15,275 nt of DNA from JAFGSZ01 sp964492185 (lineage in GTDB: Bacteria; Bacteroidota; Bacteroidia; Bacteroidales; UBA10428): contig CAZBJH010000082.1 in NCBI GenBank assembly GCA_964492185.1, positions 1 to 15,275 on the forward strand. The letters run 5' to 3'. Numbering within the stretch: the first letter of the stretch is position 1; every line of letters starts with the position of its first letter. Below, piece after piece: positions 1 through 6,322 of the stretch. The notes beneath the pieces are model-generated. The model saw only the letters and a program-made list of their open reading frames with translations, had not been told where the DNA came from and did not search any database. The translations under genes were made by a program, and so were the position numbers.

Positions 1-28
1 TCAATGAACCCGCGGAGGAAGAGGGATT
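1..28 (-). repeat. Partial copy of the tRNA-Ser 3' end
   Basis: These 28 bases are identical to 153-180. That stretch holds the last 16 bases of the neighbouring tRNA-Ser (end of the T loop, 3' half of the T stem, 3' acceptor strand and G73) plus 12 bases of downstream flank. The rest of a tRNA is absent here: next to the copy lies unrelated GC-rich sequence. The copy may extend left of the window. It could be an attachment-site-like scar or a member of a repeat family that carries a tRNA tail. Confidence 0.8.
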
Positions 29-110
29 ACTCCTCGCTTTGCTCGTCGTGAGCTCGTCGCCCTCTGGGCTCCTCGGTTCGAACCCCGGCTTACCCTTCGT
101 TCGAATCGTG
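29..110. repeat. GC-rich word-repetitive stretch beside the tRNA-Ser gene
   Basis: This stretch is far richer in GC than the flanking DNA and is built from reused short words. Examples are gctcgtcg at 41-48 and again at 52-59, ctcctcg at 30-36 and 69-75, and the palindromes gagctc (50-55) and ggttcgaacc (75-84). It has no credible reading frame and does not fold into a complete tRNA. The word cttcgttcg (95-103) recurs as its complement near the other window end, as does gtgagctc. It is probably an intergenic repeat; its function is unknown. Confidence 0.45.
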
Positions 111-164
111 GATTGCTAATGAAGCTGCTACTTCTAATGTATTTCTATTTTTTCAATGAACCCG

Positions 165-251
165 CGGAGGAAGAGGGATTCGAACCCCCGGTCCGGGTAA
201 ACGGACAACGGTTTTCAAGACCGCCGCATTCGACCACTCTGCCATTCCTCC
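165..251 (-). tRNA. tRNA-Ser (anticodon TGA)
   Basis: On the minus strand this reads as a class II tRNA of 87 nt. The acceptor strands ggaggaa (245-251) and ttcctcc (166-172) pair perfectly, and the discriminator base is G (complement of c165), as is usual for serine. The anticodon loop cttgaaa gives anticodon TGA, read UGA, for UCA codons. A long variable arm precedes a T arm with loop ttcgaat, and the T stem has one G-U pair. The 3' CCA is not encoded; the next bases are cgg, so it would be added after transcription. A near-consensus -7 element lies just upstream at 260-267. No terminator hairpin is evident downstream. Confidence 0.95.
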
Positions 252-259
252 ATCGCCCG

Positions 260-267
260 CAAAAGTA
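260..267 (-). promoter_or_regulatory. Candidate -7 element for the tRNA-Ser gene
   Basis: Read on the minus strand this is TACTTTTG, a match to the Bacteroidota -7 consensus TAnnTTTG. Its final G is 8 nt before the first tRNA base, so transcription would start almost at the mature 5' end with very little leader. No TTTG is present at the usual 19-bp distance upstream, so only half the promoter is supported. Confidence 0.4.
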
Positions 268-558
268 TAATATTTTTTGTACATGGCTATTAATTGGGGA
301 AAAAATATACCTGAAAAACATCGTATTCTAAAAACTAATTAACAATTGTATATGCAAATGCAATTAAATTAAAAGTAAATAGCTAAAATTAATTCTAAAT
401 GTTATTTAACAGATTATAAGGATATTTAACTATATTATCTAAACCATCATTTCAGATAATCCAGCAGATTATCATGAACGTTATTAACCATTTCGTTCTG
501 TAATACCCTATTTACGGGCACTCTTATTAAAAAAATATTAATAAAAAAACCTTCTAAA

Positions 559-589
559 TTTGCGAAACTTAAGAAATACTCTATATTTG
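559..589 (+). promoter_or_regulatory. Bacteroidota-type promoter of hup
   Basis: TTTG at 559-562 is followed by exactly 19 bases and then TATATTTG at 582-589. This matches both elements of the primary sigma factor consensus TTTG-N19-TAnnTTTG. Transcription would start around 594-597, giving an untranslated leader of about 60 nt. A-tracts lie immediately upstream. Confidence 0.75.
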
Positions 590-658
590 TATTAGTTTTA
601 TAGATATTACAAGTATTTATTTAGGAAACAAATTTACTAACCCTAAAAATTTTTTATC

Positions 659-931
659 ATGAACAAAGCACAATTAATTGATGCCATTGCTAGCGATGCT
701 GGTTTAACTAAAGCTGACGCCAAAAAAGCTCTTGATGCCTTCATATCAACAACATCAAAGGCCTTAAAAAAAGGAGATCGGGTTGCATTAGTTGGATTTG
801 GTTCATTTTCTGTTGCTAAAAGAAGTGCACGTACTGGAAGAAACCCTCAAACCGGTAAAGAAATTACTATCCCTGCTAAAAAAGTTGTTAAGTTTAAAGC
901 AGGTAGCGAGCTTGGCGATGCAGTTCAATAA
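659..931 (+). CDS. hup: DNA-binding protein HU
   Basis: This 90-residue protein has the normal length of HU-family histone-like proteins, which bind DNA as dimers, bend it and compact the nucleoid. The diagnostic features are the N-terminal helices (MNKAQLIDAIA onward), GFGSF at residues 47-51 before the beta arm, and the arm motif RTGRNPQTGKEI around 58-69, where the conserved proline intercalates between base pairs. IHF shares this fold, but the short termini and overall match favour HU. The gene is monocistronic: a consensus promoter lies about 70 bp upstream and a strong hairpin terminator 30 bp downstream. The start is the only ATG that gives the family N-terminus, and no Shine-Dalgarno precedes it, which is normal in this phylum. 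Confidence 0.97.
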   Translation: MNKAQLIDAIASDAGLTKADAKKALDAFISTTSKALKKGDRVALVGFGSFSVAKRSARTGRNPQTGKEITIPAKKVVKFKAGSELGDAVQ

Positions 932-961
932 TCATAAAATTATTGATTAATTTTTGAGGCG

Positions 962-993
962 GAGGCGTATAATGCAATACGCCTCTTTTTTTT
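962..993 (+). terminator. Rho-independent terminator of hup
   Basis: A perfect 9-bp stem, gaggcgtat (962-970) with atacgcctc (977-985), encloses a 6-base loop and is followed by eight T residues (986-993). It stands 30 bp after the hup stop and 64 bp before trmH, so the two genes should be largely separate transcripts. Confidence 0.93.
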
Positions 994-1056
994 GTTATAT
1001 ACCTTACTATTCATCATCCCTGATCGGAGTTGAGGTAAACATGATACTATAAAATC

Positions 1057-1749
1057 ATGAAGGAAAAACTGATCAGCTATCTTGAATCCTTCGTTTCCAA
1101 AAGAAGAGCCATGCTTATAGATGATGTAGTTAAATCCCGTACCGGATATATTACGGTGGTTCTCGAAGATATTTATCAGTCCCATAATGCAAGTGCTGTT
1201 TTACGTTCCTGTGAATGTTTTGGAATACAGGATGTTCATATCATTGAAAACAGAAATACCTATACGATAAATCCTGATGTGGCTATGGGATCTTTTAAAT
1301 GGCTTGATCTTCACAGATATAACCAGGAGAAAACCGATAATAGAAAAAACGCGCTTAAATACCTTAAAAATAATAAATACAGGATTGTGGCAACAACTCC
1401 GCATGATAATGCGGTTAACCTCGGGGATTTCAACCTTGAAAAAGGAAAGATCGCCTTGCTATTCGGCACTGAACTTAACGGATTGACAAAACCAATGCTT
1501 GAAGCTGCAGATGAATATCTGAAAATACCTATATACGGATTTACGGAAAGTTTGAATATTTCAGTTTCAGCTGCAATTATTTTACACTACCTGACATACA
1601 ACCTAAAAAGATCATCTGTTGACTGGCAGTATAGTTGTGAAGAACAACAAAATTTAAAGCTTAAATGGCTGAAAAAATCTTTGAAAAAGGGAGAGGTAAT
1701 CGAAGAGAAATTCCTTAAAGAGAGTGACCGGAATTACCTAAATTCATAA
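1057..1749 (+). CDS. trmH: TrmH-type tRNA/rRNA 2'-O-methyltransferase (SPOUT family)
   Basis: The 230-residue protein has the three SPOUT (SpoU/TrmH) motifs. Motif 1 is NASAVLR at 44-50, where the Asn and Arg correspond to the conserved, catalytically important pair. Motif 2 is FGTELNGL at 136-143. Motif 3 is IPIYGFTESLNISVSAAI at 157-174, which builds the knotted S-adenosylmethionine site. The N-terminal 20 residues and the C-terminal lysine-rich tail (about 205-220) match TrmH, which methylates the ribose of G18 in the D loop of tRNA. The FGTEL form of motif 2 and the overall length favour TrmH over RlmB, but substrate cannot be proved from sequence. No clear promoter was found between the hup terminator and the start; expression may rely on a weak promoter or read-through. 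Confidence 0.88.
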   Translation: MKEKLISYLESFVSKRRAMLIDDVVKSRTGYITVVLEDIYQSHNASAVLRSCECFGIQDVHIIENRNTYTINPDVAMGSFKWLDLHRYNQEKTDNRKNALKYLKNNKYRIVATTPHDNAVNLGDFNLEKGKIALLFGTELNGLTKPMLEAADEYLKIPIYGFTESLNISVSAAIILHYLTYNLKRSSVDWQYSCEEQQNLKLKWLKKSLKKGEVIEEKFLKESDRNYLNS

Positions 1750-1791
1750 TTATTAGGCAACTTTTTATTATCTAAAGATGGTTTTTTTTTA

Positions 1792-1799
1792 TATATTTG
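1792..1799 (+). promoter_or_regulatory. Candidate -7 element for the LytTR regulator gene
   Basis: TATATTTG matches the TAnnTTTG consensus exactly and is identical to the hup -7 element. The base positions expected for the -33 element (1769-1772) read tatc, not TTTG, so the promoter has only one good element. That would suit a promoter needing an activator. The implied leader is about 40 nt and contains the direct repeat at 1808-1837. Confidence 0.45.
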
Positions 1800-1807
1800 A
1801 CCGTTCA

Positions 1808-1837
1808 ATTGACGAATGTTATTATTATATTGACGAA
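1808..1837. promoter_or_regulatory. Exact 9-bp direct repeat at 21-bp pitch; possible LytTR operator
   Basis: The word attgacgaa occurs at 1808-1816 and again at 1829-1837, so the copies start 21 bp apart with a 12-bp spacer, on one face of the helix. LytTR-domain regulators bind pairs of 9-bp direct repeats with 12-13 bp spacers. On the minus strand the word reads ttcgtcaat, which I match at 7 of 9 positions to the published general pattern [TA][AC][CA]GTTN[AG][TG]. It lies between the -7 element and the start codon of a LytTR gene, where binding would repress transcription. Autoregulation is inference. Confidence 0.45.
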
Positions 1838-1848
1838 AAAAAATCGTT

Positions 1849-2550
1849 ATGAATTGTATCATCATTGACGACGACCTGATGTCGAGGAAAATAGTTGAAG
1901 AATATGTTGAACGTACGGATCAGTTGCATCTGATCAGTTCATTTGAAAATGCAGTTGACGCGATAAATGCTTTCAATCCCGAACAGGATATTGATTTAAT
2001 ATTCCTTGATATTGAAATGCCGGAAATGAGTGGAATCGACTTTTTGGAAACCCTGCAAAATCCACCACAAATAATTATTATTTCTTCAAAGGACAAATAC
2101 GCACTTGATGCATTTAATTATGATGTAACGGACTATTTATTAAAACCAATTACATACAGCAGGTTTTTCAAGGCTATAAACAAAGCCAATGTAAGATTTA
2201 AAAATAAAGTCGACCCGAGAGACAATGAGATCTTTATTAAGAAGAACTCAGCGCTGGTTCGATTGAAATATGAGGATATTCTGTGGGTTGAAGCACTGGA
2301 AAATTATGTTATATTCAATACCTTTAATGACAGGTATACTATTCACTTCACTATGAAAGCCATTGAACAGAAGCTTCCTTCAAACCGGTTTTCACGTGTT
2401 CACCGGTCCTATATTGTAAACACATCAAGCATCAATGTAATTGAAGATAATTCGGTGATCATAAAAACCAAAGAAGGACCCAAATCCATTCCTATAGGTA
2501 AATCCTATAAGGATAAGCTTATGGGAGATATCAATCTGATGATCAAGTAG
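1849..2550 (+). CDS. LytTR-family response regulator
   Basis: This 233-residue two-domain regulator starts with a receiver domain (about 1-118). Acidic residues D7-D9 coordinate magnesium, D54 in the context IFLDIEMP is the phosphate acceptor, S80 is the switch residue and K99-P100 the conserved lysine and cis-proline. A LytTR DNA-binding domain follows (about 126-228), with DILWVEALENYVIF, RFSRVHRSYIVN at about 180-191 and IPIGKSYKDKL. In this phylum such proteins usually pair with membrane histidine kinases of the LytS/His_kinase type. None is encoded here, so its kinase must be elsewhere. The next gene, a secreted protein of unknown function, begins 48 bp later on the same strand and may be its operon partner. 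An exact direct repeat before the start codon is a candidate autoregulatory site. Confidence 0.93.
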   Translation: MNCIIIDDDLMSRKIVEEYVERTDQLHLISSFENAVDAINAFNPEQDIDLIFLDIEMPEMSGIDFLETLQNPPQIIIISSKDKYALDAFNYDVTDYLLKPITYSRFFKAINKANVRFKNKVDPRDNEIFIKKNSALVRLKYEDILWVEALENYVIFNTFNDRYTIHFTMKAIEQKLPSNRFSRVHRSYIVNTSSINVIEDNSVIIKTKEGPKSIPIGKSYKDKLMGDINLMIK

Positions 2551-2598
2551 TTTTTATTCGTCTGCCTGTTTTCCGCATTTCAAAATAGTTAATTTAAT

Positions 2599-3474
2599 AT
2601 GTCCGGCTTCCCTAATTATCAAATAAGCAAAAGGATTCAGGTAAGAATATTTGCCATATTGTTTGTTGGTTTGCTTTTTCCAAATATCTGCTGCCTTTCG
2701 CAAACAAATAAACTTTCCGGGCTGGAAACAAAGATCAGCCTCATGTTTGATTCGCTAAGCAGTAACGATGCCGACAGGGAAAAGATCCGGATCAGTGAAT
2801 CAATTGTTACATTGTTTGAGGAAGCCTTACAAACAGAGGGTTCCTTTGTTCATTCTTTTGATACACTGAAACATATCGGACAACTTGTATCTCCTGACGG
2901 GAAGTTAAAGATCTATACCTGGAATATTCCATATTCAAACGGAACACATGAATATTTCGGATTTATTCATATTTATGATAAGGATAATGGCTACCGGAAA
3001 ATATACCGTTTGCACGATAATTCTGATTCAATTGCTGAATCGGAATTCGTCGAATTAACACCACAGAAATGGTTTGGCGCGTTGTATTATGAGATACTCG
3101 TGAACAAGACAAAAGAAAAGACTTTTTACACTTTACTGGGATTTGATTTTAATGATTTTTTCACTTCAAAAAAACTAATTGAGGTTTTGTCATTCAAAAA
3201 TGATACGGTGCCGGTTTTCGGGGCCAGTATTTTTAATACCGACAATCCCGGAATAAAGCGAATGGTTTTTGAATATTCATCCCGTGCCGTAATGAATCTG
3301 AAATATGATGCCCGACATGATATGATCATTTTAGACCACCTCTCCCCTTCCCGCCCTTCCTATGAAGGCAAATACAGGTTTTACGGACCGGACATGTCAT
3401 TTGACGTATTGAAATGGAATAATGGCATGTGGAACCTGATCAGTGATATTGATATCACCAATCCGACAAAATAA
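2599..3474 (+). CDS. Secreted protein of unknown function
   Basis: I do not recognise the family of this 291-residue protein. Its N-terminus has basic residues (K11, R12, R16), a hydrophobic segment (17-33) and a likely signal peptidase I site near CLSQ (32-35), so it should be exported. The two cysteines at 31-32 do not form a convincing lipobox. The mature part is soluble-looking, rich in aromatic and charged residues, without further membrane segments. Stretches such as LVSPDGKLKIYTWNIPYSNGTHEYFGFIHIY (about 96-126) and the C-terminal half suggest a beta-rich fold, possibly with propeller-like strands, but no named domain can be assigned. It follows the LytTR regulator by 48 bp with no promoter or terminator between, so co-transcription is likely. 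Codon use does not look foreign. Confidence 0.75.
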   Translation: MSGFPNYQISKRIQVRIFAILFVGLLFPNICCLSQTNKLSGLETKISLMFDSLSSNDADREKIRISESIVTLFEEALQTEGSFVHSFDTLKHIGQLVSPDGKLKIYTWNIPYSNGTHEYFGFIHIYDKDNGYRKIYRLHDNSDSIAESEFVELTPQKWFGALYYEILVNKTKEKTFYTLLGFDFNDFFTSKKLIEVLSFKNDTVPVFGASIFNTDNPGIKRMVFEYSSRAVMNLKYDARHDMIILDHLSPSRPSYEGKYRFYGPDMSFDVLKWNNGMWNLISDIDITNPTK

Positions 3475-3483
3475 CACTTCCCT

Positions 3484-3500
3484 GTCATTATAATAATGAC
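3484..3500. repeat. Perfect 17-nt palindrome upstream of htpG
   Basis: The sequence gtcattataataatgac is an 8-bp perfect inverted repeat around one central base. It lies 9 bp after the stop of the secreted protein gene and about 31 bp before the possible htpG -33 element. A hairpin with a one-base loop is sterically poor and no T-tract follows, so a dimeric protein-binding site is likelier than a terminator. No regulator is assigned. Confidence 0.4.
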
Positions 3501-3531
3501 GTATTGTCATATTTCCGTGCTTGGCATGTAG

Positions 3532-3562
3532 TTTGAAAACTCATGTCTGGATCATATTATAT
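3532..3562 (+). promoter_or_regulatory. Weak candidate promoter of htpG
   Basis: TTTG at 3532-3535 is followed by 19 bases and then TATTATAT at 3555-3562. The -33 element and spacing fit the Bacteroidota consensus, but the -7 element keeps only the leading TA. The implied start site is about 20 nt before the htpG ATG. No CIRCE-type repeat is seen. Confidence 0.3.
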
Positions 3563-3588
3563 TAATGTAAACTAAAAAACAAAGTAAT

Positions 3589-5634
3589 ATGCAAAAGGGT
3601 AAAATTGGAGTAGCAACGGAAAACATCTTTCCAATTATAAAAAAGTTCTTGTATTCTGATCATGAAATATTTTTGCGCGAGCTTCTTTCAAATGCAGTAG
3701 ATGCAACACAAAAATTAAAAACACTCGCTAATATAGGTGATTTCAAAGGGGAATTGAAAGATCTGACTATCCGCGTGAATGTGGACAAAGATAAGAAGAC
3801 TATAACTGTTTCGGATCAGGGTATTGGAATGACTGCTGACGAAATTAACAGGTATATCAATGAAATTGCCTTATCAAGTGCTACTGATTTTCTTGAAAAA
3901 TATAAGGAGCAGGCAAACGCGATAATTGGCCATTTCGGACTTGGTTTTTATTCTTCGTTCATGGTATCTAAAAAGGTTGAAATTATTACCAAATCCTATA
4001 AAGAAGACACCGAAGCTGTTAAATGGACATGCAGCGGCACCCCTGATTACAGCATCGAGAAATCCGAACGCAAAGAACGCGGGACCGATGTTATTCTTCA
4101 TATTGACAAAGACTCGAAAGAATTTCTTGAAGAGGATAAAATTAACAGCCTGCTTAAAAAATATTGCCGGTTCCTGCCTGTGGAAATCGCGTTTGGTAAA
4201 GAAAAAGAATGGAAGGACGGAAAAGAGGTTGAACTCGACAAAGATCGAATAATAAATGATACTAATCCATTATGGACACGGACTCCTGCAGATGTTAAAG
4301 AAGAAGATTATAAAAAGTTTTACAGGGAACTTTATCCTATGGCTGATGATCCGTTATTTAACATTCACCTGAATGTGGATTATCCTTTTAACCTTACAGG
4401 GATCCTGTATTTTCCGAAAATAAAAAATAACATCGAAATTCAGAAAAACAAAATCCAACTGTATTGCAACCAGGTATATGTCACTGATTCGGTTGAGGGC
4501 ATCGTACCGGAGTTTTTAACCCTGTTGCACGGGGTGATAGATTCACCTGATATTCCCTTAAATGTTTCCAGAAGTTATCTTCAAAGCGATTCCAATGTTA
4601 AGAAAATATCAAGCCATATCACAAAGAAGGTAGCCGACAGGTTACAGGAGATCTTTAAAAATGACAGGGTACAGTATGAGAAAAAATGGGATGATCTTAA
4701 GCTGTTTATTGAATACGGGATGATCACCGAAGAAAAATTTTATGATAAAGCACAAAAATTTGCTTTACTGAAGAATACTGAAGGTAACTATTTCACTTTT
4801 GATGAATATGAAAAGCTGATAAAAGAGAATCAGACCGATAAAAACAAAACTCTTATTTATCTGTACACTACCGATAAGGAAGAACAGTTCAGTTATATAG
4901 AAGCAGCCAGATCAAAAGGATACGATGTACTGGTTATGGACGGGCAACTGGATACGCATTTTATTAATCATATAGAACAAAAATTCAAGGATGCCAGATT
5001 TTCACGTGTCGATGCAGATGTAGTAGACAAACTGATACAGAAAGAGGAAGAAAAAGAATCGAAGCTGACTCCTGAACAAAAAAGCGACCTGACCGCGATC
5101 TTCAAAAGCCAGATTTCATCCAAGGCAAATTATAATATTACCTTTGAGGATCTCTCTGAAACGGATACGCCTGTAATGATAACCCAGTCGGAATTTATGC
5201 GCAGGATGAAGGATATGTCTGCAATGGGTGGAGATATGGGTTTTTATGGGCAAATGCCTGATAGTTATAATCTTACAGTTAATTCGAATCATCCGTTAAT
5301 AGGCCGGATACTGGAAGATGAAGAGAAAAAAATAGGAGAAAAAGTCAAGGCTGCAAGGGAAAAAATACAACCTATTGAAGAAAACAAGTCAAAGCTTGAA
5401 AAAGACAATGAAAAGAAAAAAGAAGAGGAAATCAGTCAGGAAGAAAAAGACAGGATTGCCGATCTCAATAAGAAAATCGATGAACTGAACAAGAAAAAGG
5501 ATAAAATACTTTCCGACTACGCGGCAAAAAACAAGCTGGTCAAGCAACTTGTCGACCTGGCACTTCTTTCGAATAATATGTTGAAAGGTGAAGACCTCAA
5601 TAAATTTGTCAAGCGAAGCATTGACCTGATATAA
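3589..5634 (+). CDS. htpG: Molecular chaperone HtpG (bacterial Hsp90)
   Basis: This 681-residue protein is a full-length Hsp90, an ATP-driven dimeric cytoplasmic chaperone. The N-terminal GHKL ATPase domain (about 1-220) shows RELLSNAVDA at 30-39 (E31 the catalytic base, N35 the magnesium ligand), DQGIGM at 76-81 contacting nucleotide, and GHFGLGFYS at 114-122 forming the ATP lid. The middle domain (about 225-490) contains NVSR at 325-328, with the arginine that reaches the ATP gamma-phosphate. The C-terminal dimerisation domain ends in NNMLKGEDLNKFVKRSIDLI. It is about 57 residues longer than E. coli HtpG (624). The extra length lies mainly in a Lys/Glu-rich coiled-coil-like segment at about 576-648, which I recall from Bacteroidota homologues. 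The gene stands alone, with a terminator 26 bp downstream. Confidence 0.98.
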   Translation: MQKGKIGVATENIFPIIKKFLYSDHEIFLRELLSNAVDATQKLKTLANIGDFKGELKDLTIRVNVDKDKKTITVSDQGIGMTADEINRYINEIALSSATDFLEKYKEQANAIIGHFGLGFYSSFMVSKKVEIITKSYKEDTEAVKWTCSGTPDYSIEKSERKERGTDVILHIDKDSKEFLEEDKINSLLKKYCRFLPVEIAFGKEKEWKDGKEVELDKDRIINDTNPLWTRTPADVKEEDYKKFYRELYPMADDPLFNIHLNVDYPFNLTGILYFPKIKNNIEIQKNKIQLYCNQVYVTDSVEGIVPEFLTLLHGVIDSPDIPLNVSRSYLQSDSNVKKISSHITKKVADRLQEIFKNDRVQYEKKWDDLKLFIEYGMITEEKFYDKAQKFALLKNTEGNYFTFDEYEKLIKENQTDKNKTLIYLYTTDKEEQFSYIEAARSKGYDVLVMDGQLDTHFINHIEQKFKDARFSRVDADVVDKLIQKEEEKESKLTPEQKSDLTAIFKSQISSKANYNITFEDLSETDTPVMITQSEFMRRMKDMSAMGGDMGFYGQMPDSYNLTVNSNHPLIGRILEDEEKKIGEKVKAAREKIQPIEENKSKLEKDNEKKKEEEISQEEKDRIADLNKKIDELNKKKDKILSDYAAKNKLVKQLVDLALLSNNMLKGEDLNKFVKRSIDLI

Positions 5635-5660
5635 GTTGTATTATAATTCTGGATAAAATC

Positions 5661-5687
5661 ATGCCCGGCTTTATTCAAGCCGGGCAT
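5661..5687. terminator. Shared hairpin terminator between htpG and the convergent membrane gene
   Basis: A perfect 10-bp GC-rich stem, atgcccggct (5661-5670) with agccgggcat (5678-5687), has a 7-base loop. On the plus strand it is followed by ttattt. On the minus strand it is followed by gatttta. It sits 26 bp after htpG and 6 bp after the end of the convergent gene, so it probably stops transcription in both directions. Confidence 0.85.
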
Positions 5688-5693
5688 TTATTT

Positions 5694-6215
5694 CTAAAAC
5701 CTGTCGTCTATTTCCTTCTTTAACACCCCGAGAGCCGTTGCAGGAAGTGTGGCTTCCTCTTTCATCACATGATCAAGCAAAGCTTTACTAAGATAAATTG
5801 CCGGTGAATCCTTATCAAGGCCGGCTGCGGTTTCATTGATTATTCTGATGGAATTCTCCTTTGCTCCCCTGATCAATTCCCATAATTGTTGTGAAACGTA
5901 GATCTGTTGTGTCAGGTTATGGTCAAATTCACCACGAATGGCTGCTATCATTTCCGATTGTAATCTGTTTACTGTATAATCCGGCTTGTTTACACGCATG
6001 AGCAGGTTATCCATTGCCATTCTTTCAAGCAATAAACCGAGCCTTTCATATGCCTGAATACGTAACGGCAAAATCTGTTCGCGATTTTTAAGCTTTAATT
6101 CATGTTTTAACTGACTGTTTTCCTTATCAATATACTTTTTTAATATCAAATATGCAGTTAAAAAAACAACCAGTGCAGGCAGGGTATACTTAATAATATC
6201 CAGAAGATGAACCAT
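5694..6215 (-). CDS. DUF7935-type single-pass inner-membrane protein
   Basis: The protein has 173 residues from the ATG at 6215. A membrane segment lies near the N-terminus (about 8-26, YTLPALVVFLTAYLILKKY). A charged helix follows (KENSQLKHELKLKNREQ), then the stretch LPLRIQAYERLGLLLERM, then a helical cytoplasmic domain with EFDHNLTQQIYVSQQLW. I recall this pattern (PLR-QAYER--L-LER and EFEHNLSQQIYM) from a family of uncharacterised Bacteroidota proteins classified as DUF7935; its function is unknown. An in-frame TTG at 6245 would add ten residues, but the ATG places the membrane segment as in the family, so I chose it. The gene converges on htpG and is divergent from the aminotransferase. 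No good promoter was found in the 107 bp before it. Confidence 0.8.
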   Translation of the reverse strand: MVHLLDIIKYTLPALVVFLTAYLILKKYIDKENSQLKHELKLKNREQILPLRIQAYERLGLLLERMAMDNLLMRVNKPDYTVNRLQSEMIAAIRGEFDHNLTQQIYVSQQLWELIRGAKENSIRIINETAAGLDKDSPAIYLSKALLDHVMKEEATLPATALGVLKKEIDDRF

Positions 6216-6322
6216 AATAAAAATCTTAAAAATTACGCGGTACAATATTAAATAAAATCTAATGAAAAGATTATTTTTGAAGATAAAATAATAAGTTATT
6301 AATTGAACCTAAACATTTTAAT

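Larger units (their letters stand above)
252..658. other. 407-bp AT-rich spacer between tRNA-Ser and hup
   Basis: No plausible gene is seen. It holds the putative tRNA promoter (260-267), a perfect 7-bp inverted repeat gataatc / gattatc with a 5-base loop (455-473), A-rich tracts at about 528-550, and the hup promoter (559-589). The A-rich tracts just upstream of the promoter could act as an upstream activating element, which would fit a highly expressed gene such as hup; that is inference. Confidence 0.6.

Noticed and set aside
1..112. A second, complete tRNA gene on the minus strand, suggested by the tRNA-Ser tail and by ggttcgaacc at 75-84
   Set aside because: Only the 3' 16 tRNA bases are present. 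No matching 5' acceptor strand, D arm or anticodon arm can be built, and ggttcgaacc is a palindrome that does not form a T arm with its flanks.
113..331. A 72-codon reading frame on the plus strand
   Set aside because: It runs through the tRNA-Ser gene on the opposite strand, and its proline-rich middle is the translated tRNA. It has no family resemblance.
1737..1790. Terminator after trmH: cctaa / ttagg stem (1737-1757) and a T9 run (1782-1790)
   Set aside because: The stem is only 5 bp with an 11-base loop, and the T run is 24 bp further on, so the parts do not form an intrinsic terminator.
6216..6245. A ten-residue N-terminal extension of the DUF7935-type protein from TTG 6245
   Set aside because: The ATG at 6215 is a better start codon and puts the membrane helix at the family position.
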